Shown: positions 54,591-64,000 of the stretch, piece after piece
How the letters are laid out: each line of letters opens with the position of its first letter
Position numbering within the stretch: position 1 is the stretch's first letter
Assembly (NCBI GenBank): GCA_034509735.1
Contig: JACGWO010000011.1
Location: 13,053,866 to 13,117,865, forward strand
DNA length: 64,000 nucleotides
Reading direction: 5' to 3'
Origin: Sesamum alatum
Lineage: Eukaryota > Streptophyta > Magnoliopsida > Lamiales > Pedaliaceae
The notes under the pieces: generated by a model
The model's input: the letters and a program-made list of their open reading frames with translations, nothing else
What the model was told of the DNA's origin: nothing
Database searches by the model: none
Translations under genes and position numbers: made by a program

Positions 54591-57466
54591 ATAATACCCC
54601 AACCATGTAAGTCCAAAAAAATTGGCAAGCTACGTGACAAAATAGATGAGAACAAATAAAATACTATGCCTATAAGTCAAATAGTTAACACTTACAAACT
54701 GAATGTAACATACCATAACAAGTCCTTGATTGACTTCTACCTATGCTTTTCATTTTTTGTTCAGAGCCTTGAAGTTTGGTTGATATTGTCTTTAACAAGC
54801 ACCCATGAATATAAAAGAGTTGTAACACTATAACATAGGGTTATTAATAAAAGAAAAGGTGTTATTAATAAACAAACTAGTGAGTAAAGGAAGACCTCCA
54901 CTTTACTACAAACTATAGGAAGCAAAGTTTCATTGACCTTGTTTACTTGACAGATGCTAAACGTATTTTCCTAAATCATATCTCATTGCTATCAGTTGGT
55001 TATTTTCCTTTTTTTGACTTTGAAGATTATCAGGTAATATAGCATCTACTTGAAGATGAAAAAGTAATTTACCTATTGGGAACTCCATCAACAATATTTA
55101 TCCCCCGCACAACCATTACTTAACAGTTTGTGGCTATCTATTCCTTCAATCCAAACCATTTATCTTATAATTGACTTTATTCTTGGATTCCATTTATCCC
55201 CTGTATTATTTTCAGGGCTTTCTATTTCCCTTATTTCATAATAGAAATTAAGTATGCTTATCCTTTCTATTTCTCAAAAAAAAAATGAAACACTGAATGG
55301 AACATGAGTAGAGACAATCCTTAACGCATCATGCTCTACATGGCCTTCGTATGGAAGATATTTACTATGGTCTTGGTAGGGAAGATATTTACGATGACCT
55401 TGTAAGAATTTACAGGATCACGGAAAAAACAAGAACAGACCGCTGTGGCCTTGGTGGGAAAAAGTGATGTTCTATAACATTTCATGCTTGGGAACAAAAC
55501 TATAAGAAAATCAACACATTGGATCAAACTCTAAAGGTGAACTTCCAACGAATGATAAATTAGGTTGGTTGCAAGAGAAGAATGCTTATAATTTTTTAAT
55601 TTAGTGGCATGAAAAACACAACGTTAGATCAAGATTGACTACAGACAACTACAATTCGTAATCAAGCTCGGAGAGTGATTATTACCAATTGTCAGCTTCA
55701 AGAATTTTCCACCACAAATTAAAGAAAATATCATATGCAAGAACAAGATACGATGATACTACAAGAAAATCACATTGGCCCTTCAGAAAAAGAAAATTCT
55801 AAACACACCAGGTCTTAAAATGTGCACCACAAACTACAGTCTTAGATTCACGACCAAAAAAATTGAAGTTCAAGTCACAACAAGAGCATGAGTTGCAGAT
55901 CATAATCTTCAGTACTAAGCAAATATGCTTTGATAAGCTGATAAATGTTATACTATCAACATAGCTCAATATGAATCAAGAAATTGATTATAAGTCGAGC
56001 CCACATTAATTCTAACTTAGCTATGATCATCTCAATCTACAACTACATTAGAATTTTAAAGGAAAACATGAAATGGAGATAATATAGGTCAAACATTAGT
56101 ATATCTGTATGTACCTGGGACAACACCAGTACTAATGCTCATTGTTGGTAGAAAGAACATGAAAAACAAGAACCTCAGGTTACATTCAACATACAGAAAG
56201 ATGATAAATTATTTCAAGGAAAACATTCAACATACATTCAACATACAGAAAGAACCTCAGGTTTTTTCACTTTTCTGATTTCATGTTTTGTTCAATGAAG
56301 GTTTTGTTGAGTTTATCATAATGATCAATTATTTTTGTTGACAATTTTTTTTTACTCACTCAAACTATTCATTTGTCAAAGTTGTTTCTTTTTGACAATT
56401 TTTTTTTATTATTCAGTGATATGCTATCATATGGTTTAATTTCCTTTTTCATACTTAATTTGAGTGTTTTGTTTAATTTTTCATCACTTTTTAAAGTGTA
56501 TTTTATTCAAATGATTTTAATTTGATAGTGCTCGATCATCTAACTTTTATCTGCATAGTTTTATTTTTTCAATTCACATATATGCTTCGAGCTTTGGCTT
56601 TTTATTTTAATTTTTTTCCCCAATACAAAGATATTACCTCATTATTTCACACATAAATTTATTTATTTTATTTTATTTCTTCTTTTTCTTAAAGAATTAC
56701 CTCATTGTTTCTCATACAAATTGTTTACTTTATGATATTTCTTCTTTCTCTAAAAAATATCTAATCGATGTAATGATCCTTAAGTGGTTATTGTTTTTTT
56801 TTTTTCCTTCTTTTTACGTTTTAACTTTTTTACTATAGGGCTTGAGACATTTATTTTACTTTTTTCCCTAAATAAAACAAAATTTGAGATTTGTGGATTC
56901 ACTTTAATATATGTTCACTTTCTTATTTTTTTTTTTTTTTTGGATTGATTTAGATACTAAGGAGATTAATTAATGTGTTCAAAATAGATTTATTTTTATA
57001 GTACATTCACTCTTTCATTCATTAACTAATGTTATTTATCAAAATGCTTATTACATTCTGTATATTTTATTTTTAAATAAAAAAAGTAAATTACGTGGAG
57101 TTTGTGTGATTAGTTGATATTTTACTATTTATTTCAATTTTGTTTTTGCCGAAAACCTGATAATATATTAAAACCAAGGAAATTAGGCCAAAGTTCATAA
57201 TAGCTAACAAAGCTAATAAGTAAAGGCAGAAAAGGCCCAGCCCTATTTTGTTTCAATAATTGTTTTCCTTTTTTTTGGTTTTTATAAGTTGATTTCAAGT
57301 ACAGAATTTGTGTAATATAATTGCAATTTTCAATAGCATTGTGGGATTGCCCTATTTAATCATATTACTCTTCTAAATGATCTTCTATTGGATTTTGTGT
57401 TGTCGACCATTGTCTGGATTAGACGCGTCTTGCCCCTGTATTTCTACATCATTTACTCTTCTAAAT
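54591..57466. other. AT-rich intergenic region
   Basis: No gene is supported. Local features are a doubled GGAAGATATTTAC(T/G)ATG near 55350-55395, TACTACAAGAAAATC at 55757 (CACTA-like end without partner) and a repeat of CATTCAACATACAGAAAG near 56186-56250. Confidence 0.45.
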
Positions 57467-57544
57467 GATCAAAGTTGTGATCTCTAGATCATAAGATCAT
57501 CTAGTGTAATATAACCTTATGATCTAGATATCACAACTTTGATC
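57467..57544. repeat. Near-perfect 29-bp inverted repeat with 20-nt loop
   Basis: The left arm 57467-57495 starts GATCAAAGTTGTGATCTCTA. The right arm 57516-57544 is its reverse complement with one mismatch. In RNA it would form a 29-bp stem with one mismatch. It belongs to no repeat family I recognised. Confidence 0.85.
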
Positions 57545-57589
57545 AGATATATTCTGTATTTGATCACATTGGAGTTTGAGAACAAAGAT

Positions 57590-58001
57590 CCAAACAGAAT
57601 GCAGCATGCTGAGCTCGACTTGGAGACAGGTTCCTTGAAAGGAAGGAAGAGACTTAAAAATGCTTCCAAAGATGGATCCAATGCAGAATACTCACAATAA
57701 TGACCGTGTTCTTGCTAGCATACAGGAGATGCATGCTGGGAAGTTTCATCAAATAGCAACAGACGATTGATATGCAGTGGAAGGAGTCTGATGGAGAAAT
57801 GTGCACAAGAAAGGGGGCTTTTGGAGCAGGAATGGCGCGAGAAAATTGGAGAAACTTGAGAGGGAGGGAGAAGCTGGTGATGGAACAAGCTTGGAGGGAG
57901 AGGGAATAGAACAACGGATACTGAGAGAAGAGAATCATGTGTTTGATTTTCAATGGGTTAATGACATGATAGTCAATGTAATTTTCTATTTTAAGAGTTA
58001 A
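57590..58001 (+). pseudogene. Unassigned, purine-rich coiled-coil-like gene fragment
   Basis: Across two or three frames the plus strand encodes charged, E/R/K-rich text (MEKCAQERGLLEQEWREKI, then EKLVMEQAWRERE, then EQRILREENHVFDF), which looks like one coiled coil broken by frameshifts. Composition is less AT-rich than around it. It vaguely recalls the coiled-coil tails of trihelix-type or transposon-derived plant proteins. I do not assign it. Confidence 0.3.
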
Positions 58002-59449
58002 ATTGTGTATATTGATATTGTATATAGCAGTTTAATAAATTTTTAGTGCACTTGAAGGATAGCAACATTACTTGGATAATCATAATTAAGGTTAGCAACT
58101 TTTTGAAAATTTTGTGTTTTTATTAAATAATAATTTATCCCTTTTGTATAATAATTTCAAAATGCTATATAATGATTAAGGCTAAATAACGAAATAAGGT
58201 GGCATTGTCCCCGGAGAATTCACCCCAAAGTATGACATTTTTATATTTTGCGAAATTTTTTAATCGTAGTTAGCATATATATTGATTCAATTATTTTTAG
58301 CGTTATTTATATTTTGCTATTTTTTGGATATTACGTTCCGAGTGTATATAAGTTGAAAACTAACACAATATTTCTTAAATAAGAAAAGCAGTATAACAAA
58401 CTCTAACTAAAACTTCCTTAGCTTCTTTAGTTCATTATTCATCTTTTTTGTCTTTTAAGTTTTCATTTATAGTGTTTGATGAAGATGAATGAAAATTATA
58501 TATCATCGTTGTTTGCATTAATTCCAAATATCATAACTGTTTGACATAAATCCATTATTAGAAAATGAGCTTTATTAAAGACCAAAAAAAGATACAATAG
58601 CTATATATGATTCTATCGTGATAACTAAAACAGCCAAAAATAGTTTCGAATACAATAATTTTGAATATGTAATTAAAACAACTAATGATTAACAAGGAAA
58701 AAGAAATTAGATAAAGACAATATAGATAAGGTGTTTCAAGTGTTCGATAATAAAGATAATATATATAAAGACAATATAGACAATATTGATTAAAAAAGGT
58801 CATTCGGTGGCCGATTTTTCCTTTCTTGGATGAAAATAATACATGGCAAGCCAGGTGGACATATATTGAGGATTTTAAACTTATGTGGCAATTTAAATGA
58901 GGTGGGAGACATGTTAGCGGCAGCTACGTACTAGAGGCACGTGCAATCATTTTCCCTCCGATAATGCCCCATCAACAACTTATGCCACGTGCCGTTACAC
59001 GTGTACAAATTGCTGCAAAAAAAAAACTACCTACCACATGGACATCTTCCGACTTAAATTCAAAATCTAGCCAGAAAAATTGATAGAAAATCCTAAATCG
59101 GACTTAATTAATCAATTTTCCAAGTTACAAGACTTAAAAAATGAGCATAGTTATCGGTCAAAAATTAAAATTGAGCATACTTAGCGGACTAATAAAACAA
59201 TATTTTCTATGAAAAATATCATACAAGGAAAAATAATCGAAAAGCAATTTTTCACCTCATGATCTACATCGGAGAGAGATAGAATAATGATAAGCATGCA
59301 TGTAGACATATAAAAAAAAATTAAAACACATAATAAATTATTATAATTTAATAAAATAAAAAATAGGATAAAAGAATTACTCAAATGATGGACATAAAAA
59401 TTTTATATTTTCAATATTATAGGGTATTTATATAGTTTCCACCTTCAAT
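58002..59449. other. AT-rich intergenic region
   Basis: No gene is visible. About 58800-59190 contains a GC-richer stretch (GCCACGTGCCGTTACACGTG) and phrases like CAAGTTACAAGACTTAAAAA that recall the local MITEs. Confidence 0.4.
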
Positions 59450-60139
59450 CTAGCGTGTGACCCGTGCTATGCATGGCTTTAATTTATATCAAAGCAAAAT
59501 ATTTTTATATATTTTTTGAATAAATGTACAATATTGTTAAGGCATTGTAAATATTAGAGAATAAACCTTTATAAAAAGCATTTGCTATTTTTGGATCTAA
59601 ATTTATTAAAAGTTTTTTAACACATTTTTCATTGTTCTTCATGCAATTTTCTCTTTATTTTTATTTAACTTTTTCATGCTTTTATTTTGCTCAAACCATT
59701 ACCTATATTATGAGGCATGGTCAAGATTCATTAATTATGCAATTTTTAGAATAATTAATAAAGTTTAATTTTCTTATTTGATATAGTTTTGTAATTTTTA
59801 ATTTTTTATGATTCTGTAGTTAGAGTAATTTTTTTTTTTTACTAAATTCCAAGTCCATAACAAATAAAGAACGAGAAGATTATATATCAATAAGACTTAA
59901 CAACTAATCAAAATTTAATTTTATTGAATGTATAACTCTTCATTCTTATTTTGATGATTATACACTTTTGTACATTTTACAGATATTGATGTGTAGTAAT
60001 TTGGAGAAAAAGTCATATTATATTATTGTTCTAATTAAAAAAATTTATTAACTAACTTTCACATAATATATAAATTTTATAAGATATAATTTTATTCATA
60101 ATTAAATTAAACCCGTACATAACACGGGGCACATACTAG
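59450..60139 (-). mobile_element. TIR element, CTAGTATGTGCCCCGTG family (copy 2, with extra DNA)
   Basis: The left end is CTAGCGTGTGACCCGTGCTA. The right end is the inverted form of CTAGTATGTGCCCCGTGTTA, and similarity continues for about 37 bp. At 690 bp it is about 270 bp longer than copy 1. The difference lies around 59790-60040. Confidence 0.8.
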
Positions 60140-61397
60140 TTATTTATATTTGAAGGAGGTCCTTTAACCCAAATCCTTCAATTTTGACTAAATGGTGAAT
60201 TCTTAGAATTTAGAATTTTTTTAATTTTAAAAATATTTTAATTGGTAGGTAAGTATTTATGGTGAATATTAATGATTAATTATCTTCCTTAATTTTCAAA
60301 GTCCACCTTTCTTATTTTTCAAAACTTGCATTATTTAGTTAACAAAATTTATGCTTTGTTAAAAAATATTTATGGTAAATAAATGCTTAATAAAGAAGAA
60401 TAAAATATGCTCTTAGAAAAAACGTGAGATATATTATTTTTACTTATTTTTCAAATTCGGACATAATTCTTAATTAGCTATTTTCTTGGATAGCATTTAC
60501 TTCGATGTTCTTGATTCTTGATGAAATGTGACTTTTTATTTATGTTGCTATTGCATCTATTCTATTAATATATATATATATATATATATATTTGAAGGAA
60601 GTTTTTGATTCAAATTGCTCAATTTTGACCAAAATTCTAATTTTCTAGAATTTTGAATCTTATTATAATAAATATTCCTACTTTGAATTTTGAAAGTTAA
60701 TAACATTTTTCAAACACATAATTAATCTATTAATCATATTTCCAAGTTTATTAAAATCAACCCAGAAATTCATTAGTTTTCTTTACAATCATCCACTCAA
60801 AAGGGGCTAATTATAATTAGTTTGCGTTAGTGTCCAAATTAAGTTTCTAAATTAATTAAATAGCCCACAAATTCGTTAGTTTCCTTATAATCTTCCACTC
60901 AATACTTAGTCATTCTATATTAATCTAATTGCTAAGTTGATGATAATCTATATTAATCTATTAATCATATTGCTAAGTTTAATAAAATCAACCCCAAATT
61001 CGTTAAGTTTATTCAAAAATGGCTAATTATAATTAGTTTCCACAATTAGTTTCCGTTAGTTTCCTAAGTTCCTAAATTAAAAAATTATATTACCATATTT
61101 TACTTAATAATTGATTTTTTAACACGTAATTTAAATGAATATGGACCATCAAAATTAATTATTGATTATGTTACTATATTTTACTTAATCATTTTATATT
61201 AATTATTGAATATATAATTGAAATCAACCTACCAATTCATTAGTTTCCCCTACAATCTTCCACTCAAAGGGTTAGCAATAGATGTTGCTGAATTTTATTA
61301 GACTCCACCAGAAATGCAACGAGGATTAGCAATTTTTAGAGTTTTTCAATAGAATGTTCAAGTCCACAAGAAACGAGAAAAAAAAAGTACTCAAGCA

Positions 61398-61862
61398 GGT
61401 AAGAGTTTTTTCTTTTGCTTGATTGTTAATATTTTTTTTATAATCTTAATTTGTTTTATAGTTCATGTATATGTGATTTTTTTATCTTTTCTCATTTTAT
61501 AGTTCATGTTATTTTCTAAGGTTAATTATAGATTTTTTTTAAAGACAAAACAGATTACAAGTAATCACAGGTATGAAAATTTTTCTTTTACTTGATTTTT
61601 AGTGTTATATTATTATCTTTGTTTTATAGTTCCTGTATATGTGATTTTTTATATGTTAATTATAGATTAACTTTTCAAAAAAAAAAAAGGAAAGGAGAAG
61701 ATTACAAGTACTCAAGCAGGTATGAATTTTTTTTTCTTTAGCTTGATTCTTAATGTTTTTAATTTTATTATCTTTTTTCATTTTATGGGTCATGTTATTT
61801 TCTATGAGTTAATTATAGATTTTTTTTAAAGACAAAATAGATTACAAGTAATCACAGGTATG
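61398..61862. repeat. Sub-repeats with splice-site-like ends within the tandem unit
   Basis: Three related blocks of about 120-180 bp end in AGTACTCAAGCAGGTAAGAG (61386-61405), GATTACAAGTAATCACAGGT (about 61552-61572), GATTACAAGTACTCAAGCAGG (61700-61720, quoted in part) and GATTACAAGTAATCACAGGT (about 61840-61860). Each is followed by a T-rich block with ATAG(T)TCATGT(A/T)AT. The same order recurs in the next unit (63060-63545). Confidence 0.7.
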
Positions 61863-62235
61863 AATGGTGAATTCTTAGAATTTAAAATTTTTTTTAATTG
61901 TAAAAACATTTTAATTGGTAGGTAAGTATTTATGGTGAATATTAATGATTAATTACCTTCCTTAATTTTCAAAGTCCACCTTTCTTACTTTTCAAAACTT
62001 GCATTATTTAGTTGACAAAACTTATGCTTTGTTAAAAAACATTTATGGTAAATAAATGCTTAATAAAGAAGAATAAAGTATGCTCTTAGAAAAAACGTGA
62101 GATATATTACTTTTAGTTATTTTTCAAATTTGGACATAATTCTTAATTAGCTATTTTCTTGGATAGCATTTACTTCGATGTTTTTGATTCTTGATGAAAT
62201 GTGACTTTTTATTTATGTTGCTATTGCATCTATTC

Positions 62236-62266
<31 letters not shown>

Positions 62267-62937
62267 TTGAAGGAATTTTTTGATTCAAATTGCTCAATTT
62301 TGACCAAAATTCTAATTTTCTAGAATTTTGAATTTTATTATAACAAATATTCCTACTTTGAATTTTGAAAGTTAATAACATTTTTCAAACACATAATTAA
62401 TCTATTAATCATATTTCTAAGTTTATTGAAATCAGCCAAGAAATTCATTAGTTTTCTTTACAATCTTCCACTCAAAAGGGGCTAATTGTAATTAGTTTGC
62501 GTTAGTGTCCAAATTAAGTTCCTAAATTAATTAAATAGCCATCAAATTCGTTAGTTTCCTTATAATCTTCCATTCAATAGTTAGTCATTCTATACTAATC
62601 TAATTGCTAAGTTGATGATAATCTATATTAATCTATTAATCATATTGCTAAGTTTATTAAAATCAGCCCCAAATTCGTTAAGTTTATTCAAAAATGGCTA
62701 ATTATAATTAGTTTCCACAATTAGTTTCCGTTAGTTTCCTAAGTTCGTAAATTAAAAAATTATATTACCATATTTTACTTAATAACTGATTTTTTAACAC
62801 GTAATTTAAATGAATATGGACCATCAAAATTAATTATTGATTATGTTACTATATTTTACTTAATTATTTTATATTAATTATTGAATATATAATTGAAATC
62901 AACCTATAAATTCATTAGTTTCCCCTACAATCTTCCA

Positions 62938-63075
62938 CTCAAAGAGTTGGCAATAGATGTTGCTGAATTTTATTGGACTCCACCACAAATACAACGAGGA
63001 TTAGCAATTTTTAGAGTTTTCAATAGGATGTTCAAGTCCACAAGAAACGAGAAAAAAATAAGTACTCAAGCGGGT
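62938..63075 (+). other. Exon-like stretch inside the tandem unit
   Basis: In the second unit an open frame reads LKELAIDVAEFYWTPPQIQR then GLAIFRVFNRMFKSTRNEKK and ISTQAG, ending at a donor-like GGTAAGAG. The same stretch in the first unit has stop codons (TAG after AEFY; TAG after FQ). I do not recognise the product. It could be a captured gene fragment or chance. Confidence 0.3.
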
Positions 63076-63922
63076 AAGAGTTTTTTCTTTTGCTTGACTG
63101 TTAATATTTTTTTTATTATCTTAATTTATTTTATAGTTCATGTATATGTGATTTTTTTTATCTTTTTTCATTTTATAGGTCATGTTATTTTCTAAAAGTT
63201 AATTATAGATTTTTTTTTTAAAGACAAAACAGATTACAAGTAATTATAGGTATGAAAATTTTTCTTTTACCTGATTTTTAGTGTTATATTATTATCTTTG
63301 TTTTATAGTTCATGTATATGTGATTTTTATGTGTTAATTATAGATTAACTTTTCAAAAAAAAAAAAAAGGAAAGGAGAAGATTACAAGTACTCAAGCATG
63401 TATGATTTTTTTTTTTTTCTTTTGCTTGATTCTTAATGTTTTTAATTATATTATCTTTTTTCATTTTATAGGTCATGTTATTTTCTATGAGTTAATTATA
63501 GATTTTTTTTAAAGGCAAAATAGATTACAAATAATCACTGGTATGAATGGTGAATTATTAGAATTTAGAATTTTTTTTAATTGTAAAAATATTTTAATTG
63601 GTAGGTAAGTATTTATGGTGAATATTAACGATTAATTACCTTCCTTAATTTTCAAAGTCCATCTTTCTTATTTTTCAAAACTTGCATTATTTAGTTGACA
63701 AAATTTGTGCTTTGTTAAAAAATATTTATGGTAAATAAATGCTTAATAAAGAAGAATAAAGTATGTTCTTAGAAAAACGTGAGATATATTATGTTTACTT
63801 ATTTTTCAAATTCGGACATAATTCTTAATTAGCTATTTTCTTGGACAGCATTTACTTCGATGTTCTTGATTCTTGATAAAATGTGACTTTTTATTTATGT
63901 TGCTATTGCATCTATTCTATTA

Positions 63923-63956
<34 letters not shown>

Positions 63957-64000
63957 ATATTTGAAGGAAGTTTTTGACTCAATTTGCTCAATTTTGACCA

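Larger units (their letters stand above)
60190..64000. repeat. Tandem array, unit about 1.68 kb, at least 2.25 copies, continues beyond the window
   Basis: The marker ATGGTGAATT recurs at 60192, 61864 and 63547, and TTTGAAGGAA at 60591, 62266 and 63960, giving spacings of 1672-1694 bp. Copies are highly similar with scattered substitutions and small indels. Each unit contains a TA microsatellite, an interspersed AT-rich part, an exon-like stretch (61265-61398; 62940-63073) and three shorter sub-repeats ending in ATTACAAGTA(A/C)TCA.GCAGGTATGA. The array starts about 50 bp after the TIR element at 59450-60139. Confidence 0.9.

Noticed and set aside
52311..55771. One CACTA element bounded by TACTACAGGAAAATC (52312) and TACTACAAGAAAATC (55757)
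   Set aside because: The two ends point the same way; a CACTA element needs inverted ends.
60190..64000. CRISPR or ribosomal DNA array
   Set aside because: Units of 1.68 kb are AT-rich and contain no rRNA sequence.

Overview
The window looks like nuclear DNA of a flowering plant, most likely a eudicot. It is AT-rich, has spliced genes with GT/AG introns, carries many plant transposon families, and holds two genes of the plant-specific EG45-like/plant natriuretic peptide (PNP) family. There are no operons, ribosome binding sites or other prokaryotic features. The species cannot be fixed from the sequence alone.

Only two host genes can be supported. Both encode a small secreted protein with a double-psi beta-barrel domain. 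One lies on the minus strand (9193 down to 4849), the other on the plus strand (33101 to 35951). They share the same structure: coding exons of 103, 277 and 7 nt, a signal peptide, six matching cysteines, a similar TATA box and a recognisably similar 3' UTR. The last exon carries only one complete codon plus the stop. They look like diverged paralogues in opposite orientation, with about 24 kb of transposon-rich DNA between them.

The rest is mostly transposable elements. From left to right: a broken CACTA transposase tail (1-1864, +); a LINE reverse-transcriptase fragment (2549-3660, -); MITEs in and around the first PNP gene; a 9.5-15 kb stretch dense in MITEs, several with clear target-site duplications (TSDs); a broken Ty1-copia element (16.1-18.8 kb, -); a second broken CACTA transposase (19.0-21.7 kb, -); tandem AT repeats (22.1-22.7 kb); a hAT element with both ends and an 8-bp TSD (24916-28688); more MITEs; the second PNP gene; a full-length Ty3-gypsy element of the Tat type with two LTRs, a 5-bp TSD and an antisense accessory ORF (37812-47287); a foldback element (47.8-48.3 kb); two inverted copies of a TIR family (48.8 and 59.5 kb); possible remains of a Mutator-like element (49.5-53.5 kb); and a tandem array with a unit of about 1.68 kb that runs off the right edge (60.19-64.0 kb).

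Many MITEs here have GG-starting inverted termini and exact 9-10 bp TSDs, which points to Mutator-like mobilisation. Others have CACTA ends and 3-bp TSDs. I found no clear undescribed enzymatic system. The observations most worth checking are the 7-nt terminal coding exon shared by both PNP genes, the MITEs packed around their exons, the antisense ORF of the Tat element, the near-perfect hairpin at 57467-57544, and the 1.68-kb tandem array with exon-like segments.
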